From assembly GCF_001884105.1 (NCBI RefSeq), contig NZ_MACI01000009.1, positions 1-64,000 on the forward strand: a stretch of 64,000 nucleotides of DNA, given 5' to 3'. The translations under genes were made by a program, and so were the position numbers. Source of the stretch: Bacillus luti (GTDB taxonomy: Bacteria; Bacillota; Bacilli; Bacillales; Bacillaceae_G). Shown piece by piece: positions 52,324-62,345 of the stretch. Position 1 is the first letter of the stretch. Each line of letters opens with the position of its first letter. The notes under the pieces are model-generated. The model ran no database searches, had not been told where the DNA came from, and saw nothing but the letters and a program-made list of their open reading frames with translations.

Positions 52324-53586
52324 TTATGAAAAATCCTCTAAATTATATAACAACTCTTCAATATGAATTTGTGTCGGGTCTAGTTGTATTAACTGGGTAA
52401 ATACTTCTTTCGCCTCTTTTCGCATTCCTTCTTCCAATAAGAAATAACCGTACTCTTCCAAGAAGTCTGGATGATTCTTAAAAGAAGTATATGCACTTTC
52501 ATAGTGTTTTAATGCATCCGAATACATTTCTAATTGTTTTTTTGCAAACGCCAGGTCCCAAAGTAGTTGTGTATCTGGCTCTCCGCTATCAATAGCACGC
52601 TCTACAACTGCAATTAACTCTTCATACTTTTCCTGTTCTTTTAAGATATACGCATATTTCAATGTTGCGCCTAAATGTCCAGGATCTAACTCAAGAGCTT
52701 TTTGAAGTACTTCTTCTGCTTCTACTACTTTTCCTAATTTAGCTGCAATATTCGCTAATTCTACATAAAACGGAACAGAAAGCTCATCTACTTTAATTCC
52801 TTCATGAAGTGTTTCATAGCTTTCTTGAAGCATTCCTTCTTTTTCATAGCTTTTCGCTAAATACATGTATAGCGATGCGTAATCAGGGTCTAATTCCTTT
52901 AATTCTTGCCAAGCACCAATTGCTCTTTGATATTCTTCTCCTTGGTATAATGTAAAGGCATATCCAAATAATGAGTGAATATCTTTTTGCTCTTCTAGGC
53001 CTGCTTCATAGTAAGAGATTGCCTCTTCCCAGTTTCCAATCGCACTTAACGTTTCTGCAAGACGAAGTGCAATCACAACACCACCCATTACTTTATGTTC
53101 TGCTAATAGCGACTCGTAATGAGTAATTGCCTTTTGTTCTTCCCCTTTACTACTATATAATTCTGCTAATCCAAACGTAATAACAGGTTCGTCAGGCATC
53201 ATTTCTTTCGCCTTTAATAGTTTTTGCTCCGCTACATCATCAAAACCTTGCATTTGGAATAAATCCGCAACAAGTAATAACGATTGAACATATAAATCAT
53301 CATTTTCCGGAATATCATGAAGCACTTCAATCGCTTCATCTTCTTTGTCTAGATCAATATATAATTCTGCTAAAAATACCGTAAATTCACTTTCTTCTGG
53401 ATACAGTAGGCGTAAGTCCTCAGTAATTGTTAGTGCCTCATCCATAAATCCAAGTGTATGGTAATAACGAGCGATATCATACTTCTCTTCATCATTTGCA
53501 ATTTTTAATTGTTCTTTTAATAATTGTAATCCTTTTTCCGCTTCTCCATTTTCAATATATGAAACAGCTTGTTCAAACTTTTGCAT
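52324..53586 (-). CDS. ypiA: TPR-repeat protein YpiA
   Basis: The 420-aa protein consists almost wholly of tetratricopeptide repeats (about eleven 34-residue units, with the typical W/L-G-Y-A-F-A-P spacing, as in AYTLYQGEEYQRAIGAWQEL and YILKEQEKYEELI). It probably acts as a protein-binding scaffold. The ATG at 53586 follows AAAGGAGA and gives the B. subtilis YpiA length (423 aa), so the 14-codon upstream extension is rejected. Confidence 0.92.
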   Translation of the reverse strand: MQKFEQAVSYIENGEAEKGLQLLKEQLKIANDEEKYDIARYYHTLGFMDEALTITEDLRLLYPEESEFTVFLAELYIDLDKEDEAIEVLHDIPENDDLYVQSLLLVADLFQMQGFDDVAEQKLLKAKEMMPDEPVITFGLAELYSSKGEEQKAITHYESLLAEHKVMGGVVIALRLAETLSAIGNWEEAISYYEAGLEEQKDIHSLFGYAFTLYQGEEYQRAIGAWQELKELDPDYASLYMYLAKSYEKEGMLQESYETLHEGIKVDELSVPFYVELANIAAKLGKVVEAEEVLQKALELDPGHLGATLKYAYILKEQEKYEELIAVVERAIDSGEPDTQLLWDLAFAKKQLEMYSDALKHYESAYTSFKNHPDFLEEYGYFLLEEGMRKEAKEVFTQLIQLDPTQIHIEELLYNLEDFS

Positions 53587-53631
53587 AAACGTCTCCTTTA
53601 ATTCTAAAAAATATTCTCTTCTGTTCATTTA

Positions 53632-53780
53632 CCCCGCTATTAACGGGCAGTAGGACCCCCACCTCAAAATTCAGCTAAGGCAAAGAAGTTAGGTTGGGGA
53701 TCAACTGCCCGTAAAAGCCCGATTGGTGAAGGCTAATAATCAGCGGGGGACAAACATCCCCCCACTAATTAAAGTTTCAC
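53632..53780 (-). repeat. Solo bcr-like element, 149 bp
   Basis: Read on the minus strand it starts GTGAAACTTTAATTAGTGGGG and ends TAATAGCGGGG. It contains two nested inverted repeats (GTGGGGGGA/TCCCCCGC and TTTTACGGGCAG/CTGCCCGTTAA). It is flanked by TTTA (53628-53631) and TTTAT (53781-53785), which fits the TTTAT target duplication reported for bcr1, a ~155-bp mobile repeat of the B. cereus group. It shares its first half with the fragment at 23350. Confidence 0.8.
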
Positions 53781-53789
53781 TTTATCATA

Positions 53790-54033
53790 AGCAACTCCCT
53801 GTAAGAACGCAACCTTTAGAATGAGCATACTTCTTCTTGTACTTTCTCTTATAGCACGGCTCGTTGTTCAAAAGGTTCTCATATGACACCGATACCGCAT
53901 CCCTACTTTCTATTGTACCGTTTTCTTTCATTACCGTGCAAATAACTTCACTCGTTGATTATTAAGTTATATAAAGCCAACCTGACTAGCACACTTCAAT
54001 CTTTGTTAAAAAGTGGAGCTTCGTTACCTTAAA
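53790..54033. other. Gene-free spacer upstream of ypiA
   Basis: Between the repeat and the hisC terminator I see no frame of useful length, no RNA family and no convincing promoter pair. In B. subtilis the aroE and tyrA genes occupy this interval, so it may be a scar of their loss or relocation. Confidence 0.5.
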
Positions 54034-54062
54034 TAAAAAAGGCTCCTATAATAGGAGCCACC
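54034..54062 (-). terminator. Terminator of aroC-aroB-hisC
   Basis: GGCTCCTAT and ATAGGAGCC pair with a minimal loop, followed by six T on the minus strand, just after the hisC stop. Confidence 0.88.
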
Positions 54063-54070
54063 GCAATTTC

Positions 54071-55183
54071 TTAAGAATATGTTTCCTCTTTCTTTACCTT
54101 CTCATTTACAAGCTCTTTCAGTAATTCTATAATTTCATCATTCTCTTCTTTTAAACCGACTGTAATACGAATACCGTCATGTATGCCAAATGCAGCACCT
54201 GAACGAACAATATATCCTTTTTGCATTAATCGTTCGAAAGCTTCATTACCAGGAATACCAAGTTTTAAGAAAATGAAATTTGTTTGAGATGGATAATAGA
54301 ATACGTTATATTCCTTACAAAATGCATAGTATTGATTTAAACCTTCAGCATTCTTCTGCACACATTCTTCTAGAAACTTTTGATCTTCTAATGCAGCTAT
54401 TGCTACAGATTGCGCTACAGTCGATGTATTGAATGGTAACCTTGCTACTTCTAGCTGTCCAATTAACTTCGCATTACCAACCGCGTATCCGATACGAAAA
54501 GCAGCTAAGCCATACGCCTTTGAAAACGTGCGTAAAATCATAAGATTTTCATACTTTTCAAGAAGTGGTAATGTTTGCGGATAGTCTTCCGCCCCCGCAT
54601 ACTCATAATATGCTTCATCCATAATAACGAGTGCTGACTTAGGAACTGATTCTAAGAATGAAAGCAATTTTTGTTTCTCTACGTATGTACCTGTCGGGTT
54701 ATTCGGGTTACAAATCCATACAATCTTCGTTTTGTCATCTACTTGCTGTAACATCGCATCTAAATCGTGAATGCCATCTTTTAGTGGTACTTCACGAACT
54801 TCTGCTCCTTCAATAACAGCATGGTGATGGTATTGCGAGAACGTAGGATTCGCCATTACAACATTTGTGCCTTCATGTAGTAATGCACGGCTAATCATTT
54901 GAATGACTTCATCTAATCCACTACCAAATAATAGTTGTTCCGCTTTTACCCCTACATGCTCTGCTACTTTCGTTCGCAGGTCAAAGGCATATCCATCCGG
55001 ATAAAGCGCGTATTGGCCCGCTAAAGAAGTTAACGCTTCTGTCACACGTGCTGAGCAACCAAATGGATTTTCGTTCGATGCTAATTTCACAATTTTTGAT
55101 AATCCATATTCCCTTTTTACTTCTTCAATATTTTTCCCAGGTACATATGCTCTTAAAGTTAACAATTGCTCTTTCACTCTCAT
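54071..55183 (-). CDS. hisC: Histidinol-phosphate / aromatic aminotransferase
   Basis: The 370-aa class II PLP aminotransferase has KLASNENPFGCS at residues 33-44, CNPNNPTGTYV, and the PLP lysine in RTFSKAYGLAAFRIGY. In B. subtilis the HisC at this locus also transaminates phenylpyruvate and 4-hydroxyphenylpyruvate; location next to aroB-aroC suggests the same dual role. The ATG at 55183 follows GGGGGAAG. It is separated from aroB by 110 bases. Confidence 0.94.
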   Translation of the reverse strand: MRVKEQLLTLRAYVPGKNIEEVKREYGLSKIVKLASNENPFGCSARVTEALTSLAGQYALYPDGYAFDLRTKVAEHVGVKAEQLLFGSGLDEVIQMISRALLHEGTNVVMANPTFSQYHHHAVIEGAEVREVPLKDGIHDLDAMLQQVDDKTKIVWICNPNNPTGTYVEKQKLLSFLESVPKSALVIMDEAYYEYAGAEDYPQTLPLLEKYENLMILRTFSKAYGLAAFRIGYAVGNAKLIGQLEVARLPFNTSTVAQSVAIAALEDQKFLEECVQKNAEGLNQYYAFCKEYNVFYYPSQTNFIFLKLGIPGNEAFERLMQKGYIVRSGAAFGIHDGIRITVGLKEENDEIIELLKELVNEKVKKEETYS

Positions 55184-55293
55184 TTTTCTTCCCCCAGTCA
55201 TTTGATTCAATTCAATTACAATACGGTTATAGTTCCTTACTGCAATCTCTTTTTATAACTGTCATTTACGAGAATACCTCTCCTATAACCCTT

Positions 55294-56379
55294 TTATACC
55301 ATATCCTTTTGAAATGCCTCTAACGCAATATGAACAGTCTCATCTGAAATAGATACGACATTTACTACCCCATATTCCTGCATAAGTACCATATGAATTG
55401 TTCCTGCATTTGCTTTCTTATCTTGTTTCATCAATTGAACGAGGCGCTCTACATTCAAATCACTTGGCATTTTTGGATAGCCGTACTTCAAGAACCACTG
55501 CTTCATCTCTTCATAAGCAAGATCGATCTTGTACACTTGTTCACTTAAGAATATAGCAAATAACATGCCAACAGCTACTCCGTCACCGTGAGTGATATTT
55601 CCATACCCAATCTCTTTTTCAAGAGCATGACCTAACGTATGTCCAAAGTTCAGATGGGCGCGTACACCTTTTTCTGTTTCATCTTGCGCTACAATATTTG
55701 CTTTTACAGGAATCGCCTTCGTTAATATATGAATTAACTTCTCATCACGAAGTTCTGCTAATGTTTGTACTTCTTGTTTCAACCAATGATACAGCTCAAC
55801 ATCACCAATAAGAGCATGCTTTATCACTTCTGCATAACCTGAACGCCACTCTTTTTCAGGAAGAGACTGTAAAAACGGCGTATGATATACAACCGCTTCT
55901 GGCTGATGGAATGCACCAATCATATTTTTCCCTAATGGATGATTAATTGCTACTTTCCCACCTACTGCACTATCATGAGCTAATAAAGTTGTTGGAACTT
56001 GAACAAAACGAATGCCACGCATAAACGACGCAGCGACAAACCCAGCCAAGTCTCCAATCATTCCGCCTCCAAGTGCAATAATTAAAGAATTTCTATCTAA
56101 TTTATTTTCAAGAGCTGAAGTATGAGCTCCGTAGAAGTTCTCAAAAGATTTTTCTTTTTCACCACTCGGTACAACAAATGAAAATACTTGTTGCTCTACT
56201 TGTAATGCATCAACAACTGTCTGTAAATGTAGAGATGCAACAACTTCATCTGAAATGATCATTACGTTAGATACAGCTGGCTGCATATTTTGAATGATTG
56301 TTGTCAAATGTGACAACGCTTCTTTTCCAACATGCACATCATATTCTTTTGATTTCGTTTGAATATGTATATTTCCCAT
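55294..56379 (-). CDS. aroB: 3-dehydroquinate synthase
   Basis: The 361-aa NAD- and zinc-dependent enzyme makes 3-dehydroquinate from DAHP. The NAD loop GGGMIGDLAGFVAA (about residues 105-118), RGIRFVQVPTTLLAHDSAVGGK and HLNFGHTLGHALE with zinc histidines are visible. The ATG overlaps the aroC stop (TAATG), so translation is coupled. Confidence 0.97.
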   Translation of the reverse strand: MGNIHIQTKSKEYDVHVGKEALSHLTTIIQNMQPAVSNVMIISDEVVASLHLQTVVDALQVEQQVFSFVVPSGEKEKSFENFYGAHTSALENKLDRNSLIIALGGGMIGDLAGFVAASFMRGIRFVQVPTTLLAHDSAVGGKVAINHPLGKNMIGAFHQPEAVVYHTPFLQSLPEKEWRSGYAEVIKHALIGDVELYHWLKQEVQTLAELRDEKLIHILTKAIPVKANIVAQDETEKGVRAHLNFGHTLGHALEKEIGYGNITHGDGVAVGMLFAIFLSEQVYKIDLAYEEMKQWFLKYGYPKMPSDLNVERLVQLMKQDKKANAGTIHMVLMQEYGVVNVVSISDETVHIALEAFQKDMV

Positions 56380-57551
56380 TAAAATCCCCTCGCATATTCA
56401 TTATGTTTCTCAATATTTTCACGGATAAGATCCATGCGATCTACTCCAAATTGTTCTAGTAAAGCTGTCGCTAATTCCCAAGCAACAACTGCTTCTGCAA
56501 CGACACTAGCTGCTGGTACAGCACAACTATCTGAACGTTCAATACTCGCTGAAAACGGTTCTTTCGTATCTATATCCACACTTTGAAGAGGTTTATATAG
56601 TGTAGGTATCGGTTTCATCACACCGCGCACAACAATTGGCATACCAGTCGTCATACCGCCTTCTAACCCACCTGCATTGTTCGTTCTTCTTGTATATCCA
56701 TGCTCCTCATCCCACAGGATTTCATCATGAACTTCACTTCCCGGTCTACGTGCTGCTTCAAAACCAATTCCAATCTCCACACCTTTAAAGGCATTTATAC
56801 TCATAATTGCGGCTGCTAGTTTTGCATCCAATTTTCGATCATAATGTACATAGCTACCTACTCCAATTGGCATGCCTTCCACAACTACTTCAACAATGCC
56901 ACCGATTGAATCACCATTTGCTTTTGCATCATCAATCGCTTTCATCATTTGCTTACCAGCTTCGTCATCTAAGCAACGTACAGGTGATTCTTCTGTTATA
57001 CTTTTTAATTCTTCAATTGAACTATAAGTAATCTCCTTAGCTTGTACACCACCAATCTCGATTACATGTCCTGCCACTTTAATACCAAGTTCCGCTAAAA
57101 CTTTTTTAGCAACTGCACCAGCAGCAACACGTACTGTCGTTTCACGTGCCGAAGAGCGTTCAAGTACATTTCTCATATCTCTATGACCATATTTAATCGC
57201 ACCATTTAAATCAGCATGTCCAGGTCTTGGTTTTGTCACTTTCCTTTTCATTTCTTTTTCTTCTTGCTCCGTTAACGGCTCTGCACCCATAATTTTCGTC
57301 CAATGCGCAAAATCACGATTCTCAACAACGAGTGCAATAGGAGAACCTAATGTTTCTCCATGTCTAACACCACTTACAATTTGCACTTGATCTGTCTCAA
57401 TTTGCATGCGTCTACCACGACCATATCCCTTTTGCCTTCTCGATAATTCTTCATTTATATCGTCCGCAACTATTGATAGTCCCGCTGGAACACCTTCTAT
57501 AATCGTTGTAAGTTGTGGACCATGAGATTCACCAGCTGTAATATATCGCAT
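56379..57551 (-). CDS. aroC: Chorismate synthase
   Basis: The 390-aa FMN-dependent enzyme (B. subtilis AroF) converts EPSP to chorismate. Signatures include GESHGPQL at residues 7-14, [17 protein letters not shown], and [15 protein letters not shown]. It is the first gene of aroC-aroB-hisC; no cheR lies upstream here. No aroH or trp genes follow aroB as they do in B. subtilis. Confidence 0.97.
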   Translation of the reverse strand: MRYITAGESHGPQLTTIIEGVPAGLSIVADDINEELSRRQKGYGRGRRMQIETDQVQIVSGVRHGETLGSPIALVVENRDFAHWTKIMGAEPLTEQEEKEMKRKVTKPRPGHADLNGAIKYGHRDMRNVLERSSARETTVRVAAGAVAKKVLAELGIKVAGHVIEIGGVQAKEITYSSIEELKSITEESPVRCLDDEAGKQMMKAIDDAKANGDSIGGIVEVVVEGMPIGVGSYVHYDRKLDAKLAAAIMSINAFKGVEIGIGFEAARRPGSEVHDEILWDEEHGYTRRTNNAGGLEGGMTTGMPIVVRGVMKPIPTLYKPLQSVDIDTKEPFSASIERSDSCAVPAASVVAEAVVAWELATALLEQFGVDRMDLIRENIEKHNEYARGF

Positions 57552-57746
57552 ACGTCATTCCTCTTTTCGTATATGTATTTATCTCACTATATTAAGCAAT
57601 AATATGAACTTTCGTTATTCTAAAAATATGAAAGAAATTATATCGTAAATCGGCCATTTGCTTATTCTCATTCTATACTTCCAATAGGCCTTTTACTTTA
57701 CATACCAATATATCATAACAACTTTAACTTCGTAACTAATTCAAAT

Positions 57747-57790
57747 AAAAAAAGTGCAAGAAGAATACCCCTATTCTTCTTGCACTTTTT
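57747..57790. terminator. Terminator after ndk
   Basis: AAAAAGTGCAAGAAGAATA pairs with TATTCTTCTTGCACTTTTT around CCCC. It is a long perfect stem usable on both strands. The rest of 57552-57836 is AT-rich and should hold the aroC promoter. Confidence 0.92.
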
Positions 57791-57836
57791 ACTATTATCA
57801 CAGTTATTAAAGCGTTTACAAATTATTTCAAAATAA

Positions 57837-58283
57837 TTAGTAAATCCATTCATTCATTAATTTTGAGTAGTCTACTAATTCTTCTTCTTTAAAGAAAATA
57901 GCAATCTCGCGCTCTGCGCTTTCTAAAGAATCAGAACCGTGAATAATGTTTTTCGCAACAGTTACACCGAAATCTCCACGAATTGTTCCAGGAGCCGCTT
58001 CATGTGGTCTTGTTTTACCCATCATGTTACGAGCTGTATCTACTACACCTTCACCTTGCCATACCATTGCGAATACAGGTCCAGATGTAATAAAGTCTAC
58101 TAATTCACCAAAGAAAGGTCTTTCTTTATGCTCACCGTAGTGTTCTCCAGCAATTTCCGGAGTGACTTGCATTAATTTTGCACCAACTAATTGAAAGCCC
58201 TTTTTCTCAAAACGAGCTACAATTTCCCCAATGAAAGCACGTTGTACACCGTCTGGTTTTACCATTAGAAATGTTTTTTCCAT
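57837..58283 (-). CDS. ndk: Nucleoside diphosphate kinase
   Basis: The 148-aa enzyme balances NTP pools. The phosphorylated histidine is in NIIHGSDS (about residue 115), and the N-terminal [14 protein letters not shown] and the [19 protein letters not shown] block are typical. The ATG at 58283 follows GGAGAG, so the 27-codon extension is rejected. Confidence 0.97.
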   Translation of the reverse strand: MEKTFLMVKPDGVQRAFIGEIVARFEKKGFQLVGAKLMQVTPEIAGEHYGEHKERPFFGELVDFITSGPVFAMVWQGEGVVDTARNMMGKTRPHEAAPGTIRGDFGVTVAKNIIHGSDSLESAEREIAIFFKEEELVDYSKLMNEWIY

Positions 58284-58407
58284 AAAAAATCTCTCCACTT
58301 CTGAATTATGTATGTAATTGTATATCCCCACACACATAGTAACACCCTTATCACAATTGTGCAATAGTTTTGAAATAGAGAGATTATTTTATTTTTTAGA
58401 AAAAACA

Positions 58408-59370
58408 CTAAAATTTTCGTTTCCCAATATACTTTGCTACGTTTTGTAATGCATACTTCGCTTGCCCACGTGGGAGTGGTTTTATTATTTCTAATGCTTT
58501 ATGTAAATAACGTTCACTAAACGCAAATGCTTTATCAATAGCATCACCATTCTTCACAGCCTCAATAATTTCTTTCATTTCGTCCGCTGTTGTATTTTCA
58601 TGTACAGATGTGATTTTCTTACGAAGCACTGGATCTTCCATAGCATATAAAGCAGGAAGTGTAATATTCCCTTGCAATAAATCACCACCAGCAGGTTTTC
58701 CAAGTTTCTCTTCCGTTGAAACGAAATCTAGAATATCATCAATAATTTGATAAGACATTCCTACAAAATAGCCATACCAAAACAGACGATTTACCGTTTC
58801 ACGATTCGCACCAGAAGCGATTGCTCCCAACTGACAACTCGCAGCAATTAATAATGCTGTTTTTCGCTTTATCCTTCTTAAATACGTTCGCAAATTTTGG
58901 TCATAATTATATTTATCTTTAATTTGTTCAATTTCACCTTTACAAACTTCTAAAATGGTATGTGATAGCGCCTGATGCGCCTCTGGAATTTCGATATTTG
59001 TTACACATTCAAGAGACTTAGCAAACAAATAGTCTCCTGTATACATCGCAATACGATCTCCCCATTTTGCATTCACAGTCGCACTACCACGTCGTAAAAA
59101 TGCAGCATCAATAACATCATCGTGAACAAGAGAAGCCATATGAATAAGTTCTAATGCAACAGCAACATGCTTAATTGCGTCTAACTTATAATCTCCAAAT
59201 TTCCCTGCAAGTAACACAAATACGGGCCGAATTCGCTTCCCACCAGCCTCAATAAGTTGTAATGCCGCTTCTTCTACTAATGGCTGTTCAGAAGCAACCG
59301 TCTTTTTTAATTCTTTTTCTATCACATTAATATCCGATCGTAAAAAAGAGTACATAAGTTGTAACTTCAT
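58408..59370 (-). CDS. hepT: Heptaprenyl diphosphate synthase, large subunit
   Basis: The 320-aa prenyltransferase subunit makes the C35 side chain of menaquinone-7. Both aspartate-rich motifs are present: HDDVIDAA (about residues 81-88) and IIDDILDF. The GTG at 59379 lies inside the AAGGTG ribosome site, so the ATG at 59370 is the start, matching the family. It is last in hepS-menG-hepT. Confidence 0.96.
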   Translation of the reverse strand: MKLQLMYSFLRSDINVIEKELKKTVASEQPLVEEAALQLIEAGGKRIRPVFVLLAGKFGDYKLDAIKHVAVALELIHMASLVHDDVIDAAFLRRGSATVNAKWGDRIAMYTGDYLFAKSLECVTNIEIPEAHQALSHTILEVCKGEIEQIKDKYNYDQNLRTYLRRIKRKTALLIAASCQLGAIASGANRETVNRLFWYGYFVGMSYQIIDDILDFVSTEEKLGKPAGGDLLQGNITLPALYAMEDPVLRKKITSVHENTTADEMKEIIEAVKNGDAIDKAFAFSERYLHKALEIIKPLPRGQAKYALQNVAKYIGKRKF

Positions 59371-59401
59371 ATTGTTCACCTTAACCTAAAACGTCTTTTT
59401 T

Positions 59402-60115
59402 CTATTTTGATTCTGGTTTAATACCTAAATGCATCGCTGCTACCCCAAAAGTAAACGGCTTCACTTGTACATGTTCAAGTCCAGCTTCCTCAAACATATG
59501 AGCCAATTCCTTCATCCCCGGGAATGTACTAGCTGATTCCTGAAGCCATGAATATTCTTTATAACTTTTCGCAAACATCTTTCCAAATAACGGCATAATA
59601 TACTTAAAGTATAAAATATATCCTTGTCGAAAACCAATCATTGTTGGCTGCGATGTTTCTAAACAGATTACTTTTCCACCTGGCTTTACTACACGCGTCA
59701 TTTCTTTTAATACGTGCATATAGTCTGGCACATTACGCAAACCAAATCCAATCGTTACGTAATCAAATGTATTATCCTCAAATGGAAGTTCCATTGCATT
59801 TCCATGTAGAAGTTCTACTTGCTTTAATTGTAAAGCCTCTACCTTTTGCTTACCGACAGATAACATATTTTCACTGAAATCTAGTCCAACAACCTTCCCC
59901 TGCTCTCCTACCGCTCCAGCTAGCGCAATTGTCCAGTCCGCTGTCCCACAGCATACATCAAGCGCTTTACTGCCCGGTTGTACATCCATAATACGCATTG
60001 TCTCTTTACGCCATGCCTTATGTCTTTGAAAACTGATTACAGAATTCATTACATCATATTTATCAGAAATTTTTTCAAATACATCGTGTACTCTTTCTTC
60101 TTTTGATTGTTGCAT
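59402..60115 (-). CDS. menG: Demethylmenaquinone methyltransferase
   Basis: The 237-aa UbiE-family enzyme performs the last methylation in menaquinone synthesis (named menH in B. subtilis). The SAM-binding motif [17 protein letters not shown] lies at about residues 49-65, with [10 protein letters not shown] and the LETSQP block further on. The start at 60115 has GAAGG upstream. It sits between the two subunits of heptaprenyl diphosphate synthase, which provide its lipid substrate. Confidence 0.95.
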   Translation of the reverse strand: MQQSKEERVHDVFEKISDKYDVMNSVISFQRHKAWRKETMRIMDVQPGSKALDVCCGTADWTIALAGAVGEQGKVVGLDFSENMLSVGKQKVEALQLKQVELLHGNAMELPFEDNTFDYVTIGFGLRNVPDYMHVLKEMTRVVKPGGKVICLETSQPTMIGFRQGYILYFKYIMPLFGKMFAKSYKEYSWLQESASTFPGMKELAHMFEEAGLEHVQVKPFTFGVAAMHLGIKPESK

Positions 60116-60144
60116 GCTCGTACCTTCTTCCAATGTAAAATTGC

Positions 60145-60894
60145 TTATGTCTTCGATTTATCTTTTAACACAGCATTTATTTCACTTATGTCTGTGTGAT
60201 TTTCTAAAAATTGATTTTCTTGCTTACTCAGTTCCATCATCCAGCCATTAATAACGGTTTCTGCATCTACTCCATCCCTCAAAATCCCTTGAACTGCTTG
60301 AAAAACAGGTGAATGTTGTTTATCAGCGTGCAATTGATATTCTTTTTGGAGACGATTTTTTCCTAACACATAAGTTATAAATGGCTTCCAATGTGATAAA
60401 TGGAAATGATCACACGTTTTCTGCAATAGCGCAGACTCAATCGTTATCACACTTTTCATTATGTCCTCAATTGTTTTATGTGCTTTTTGATATAGCATAA
60501 TTTTATGCTCATTGATTTCTTTAATTCCTTCAGCAAGCGCACGAATTAAAACAATATCACGATTCATAGACAATAAATAATAATATAACCCACTATAGTA
60601 ATCACCTGCAAGTACTGTTAATTGGCGACATTTATGCGACTCAATCGCTTCCTCACCTGCTTTATTTGATACTCTTTCATGCGTATCAAGCGCAATTTGT
60701 ACTAGCATAATCGTTACTACATAATGCTCGATTTGTTCTATATGTAAATTCGCACTCTTTAAAGCCCCATATAGTAATGCTATTTTTTCTTCATCAATAA
60801 ATGGTTCTTCAATATAGTTTATAAAATAAGGATGGCGTAATTTCTCCATCAATTTCTCTTTTATACCCGCATACCCTCCGTAGATGTCACACAC
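60145..60894 (-). CDS. hepS: Heptaprenyl diphosphate synthase, small subunit
   Basis: The 249-aa regulatory subunit pairs with HepT. It contains the family block [19 protein letters not shown] (about 90-108) and [17 protein letters not shown]. Start: AAGGG lies 8 bases before the GTG at 60894, giving MCDIYGG..., whereas the GTG at 60903 is part of the ribosome site itself. In B. subtilis mtrB lies just upstream; here there is only spacer and the folE terminator. Confidence 0.92.
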   Translation of the reverse strand: MCDIYGGYAGIKEKLMEKLRHPYFINYIEEPFIDEEKIALLYGALKSANLHIEQIEHYVVTIMLVQIALDTHERVSNKAGEEAIESHKCRQLTVLAGDYYSGLYYYLLSMNRDIVLIRALAEGIKEINEHKIMLYQKAHKTIEDIMKSVITIESALLQKTCDHFHLSHWKPFITYVLGKNRLQKEYQLHADKQHSPVFQAVQGILRDGVDAETVINGWMMELSKQENQFLENHTDISEINAVLKDKSKT

Positions 60895-61047
60895 AAAAAT
60901 CACCCTTGTTTTCTAATTCATAAAACTTATTATAACACATACATTCTATTTTCTATAACCAAAACTTGGCTACCCCTTCCAAACCTCCGCTGAATTAAAT
61001 AACACCTTCCATTCTCAATCTGTCCAACTAAAACTATATCATTTATT

Positions 61048-61087
61048 CACATAAAAAAAAAAGAAAAGCAGTTTCCCGCTTTTCTTT
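61048..61087 (-). terminator. Terminator of folE
   Basis: AAAGAAAAGC and GCTTTTCTTT pair around AGTTTCCC at the folE stop codon, followed by a long T run on the minus strand. Confidence 0.9.
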
Positions 61088-61655
61088 ACTTCGTTTTAAT
61101 GAAAGATAAAATTTCACTACGTGCGGCAGCATCATTTTCTAACACACCACGTACTGCTGTCGTTACTGTTTTCGCACCTGGTTTTTTCACACCACGCATA
61201 GTCATACACATATGTTCTGCTTCTACTACTACCATAACACCATGCGGCTCTAGTACTTCCATAATAGAGTTCGCTACCGTTGAAGTAATACGTTCTTGCA
61301 GTTGTGGACGACGTGCAATTGTGTCTACAGTGCGGGCTAATTTACTTAGGCCTGTCACCTTTCCGCCTTGCGGAATATATGCAACGTGAGCAACTCCATA
61401 GAACGGAACTAAATGATGCTCACACATCGAATAAAATGGTATATCTTTTACTAGTACAAGCTCTTCGTGATCTTCTCCGAATACTTTATGCAAATGTTCT
61501 TTCGGATCTTCATGCATGCCCGCGAACACTTCTGCGTACATTTTTGCAACACGCTTTGGTGTATCAAGTACTCCCTCGCGATTTGGATCATCTCCGATTG
61601 CCTCTAAAATAAGGCGTACTGCATGTTCAATTTGTTCTAAATTAACTTTTGCCAT
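61086..61655 (-). CDS. folE: GTP cyclohydrolase I
   Basis: The 189-aa enzyme (B. subtilis MtrA) opens the folate pathway by converting GTP to dihydroneopterin triphosphate. Zinc ligands lie in CEHHLVPF (about residues 78-85) and in [16 protein letters not shown] precedes the ATG. It lies between hup and hepS, but without the partner mtrB found in B. subtilis. Confidence 0.97.
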   Translation of the reverse strand: MAKVNLEQIEHAVRLILEAIGDDPNREGVLDTPKRVAKMYAEVFAGMHEDPKEHLHKVFGEDHEELVLVKDIPFYSMCEHHLVPFYGVAHVAYIPQGGKVTGLSKLARTVDTIARRPQLQERITSTVANSIMEVLEPHGVMVVVEAEHMCMTMRGVKKPGAKTVTTAVRGVLENDAAARSEILSFIKTK

Positions 61656-61726
61656 CCGCTAGCCCTCCCGAAAACCTAAAAGTGATACGAACACATTCTA
61701 GCATATTTATGTTTTTAAAAGCAAAA

Positions 61727-61756
61727 AGAAGAGTTCCCAAAAAGGAAACTCTTCTT
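61727..61756 (-). terminator. Terminator of hup
   Basis: AAGAAGAGTT and AACTCTTCTT pair with CC/GG continuing the stem around a run of A, about 20 bases after the hup stop, followed on the minus strand by TTTTTGC. Confidence 0.85.
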
Positions 61757-61775
61757 CCCTGTTAATATGTAAGGA

Positions 61776-62048
61776 TTATTTAACCGCATCTTTTAACGCT
61801 TTACCAGGTTTGAATGCAGGTACTTTACTTGCAGCGATTTCAATCTCCTCACCTGTTTGTGGGTTACGACCTTTACGAGCCGCACGCTCACGAACTTCGA
61901 AGTTACCGAATCCGATTAGTTGTACTTTATCACCTTGTTTTAAAGCTTCTAAGATAGAATCAAAAACAGCGTCTACTGCTTTTGTTGCGTCCTTTTTAGA
62001 AAGGGAACTTGCTTCTGCAACAGCATTGATTAAATCTGTCTTGTTCAT
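61776..62048 (-). CDS. hup: DNA-binding protein HU (HBsu)
   Basis: The 90-aa histone-like protein bends and compacts [23 protein letters not shown] opens the dimerisation part, and [20 protein letters not shown] leads into the DNA-binding arm. The ATG at 62048 follows GGGAGGAGGTG. A -10 TATAAT lies on the minus strand at 62174-62179. Between it and spoIVA (62049-62312) there is no other gene. Confidence 0.97.
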   Translation of the reverse strand: MNKTDLINAVAEASSLSKKDATKAVDAVFDSILEALKQGDKVQLIGFGNFEVRERAARKGRNPQTGEEIEIAASKVPAFKPGKALKDAVK

Positions 62049-62312
62049 GCCATTCACCTCCTCCCAAAGATAAGACTGTATAATGATCATAAAATGAGTC
62101 TTACTTTCATTTGTAGGCAATTTTTACAAATTCTATACTACAAAGATGTAGATAAATCATTATCAACGCCTATATTATACGATTCTCCTTTATAATTCAA
62201 TATTTTTAAGGAAATTGTTACTCTTAAAATGTGAAAATCTGATGAAACTTGACAATTTACAACAATATATTAGATAATGACTGTTTATTTTTCTATTACA
62301 TACGTAAAAATA

Positions 62313-62344
62313 AAAAAATCCCTCTACAGTGAGAGGGATTTTTT
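62313..62344 (-). terminator. Terminator of spoIVA
   Basis: AAAAAATCCCTCT and AGAGGGATTTTTT pair around ACAGTG directly at the spoIVA stop, with a T run on the minus strand. Confidence 0.9.
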
Positions 62345-62345
62345 C

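Noticed and set aside
62130-62165. Fur-like sequence TGATAATGATTTATC (minus strand) upstream of hup
   Set aside because: One half-site is shifted by an inserted base and hup is not known as a Fur target; scored as chance similarity.
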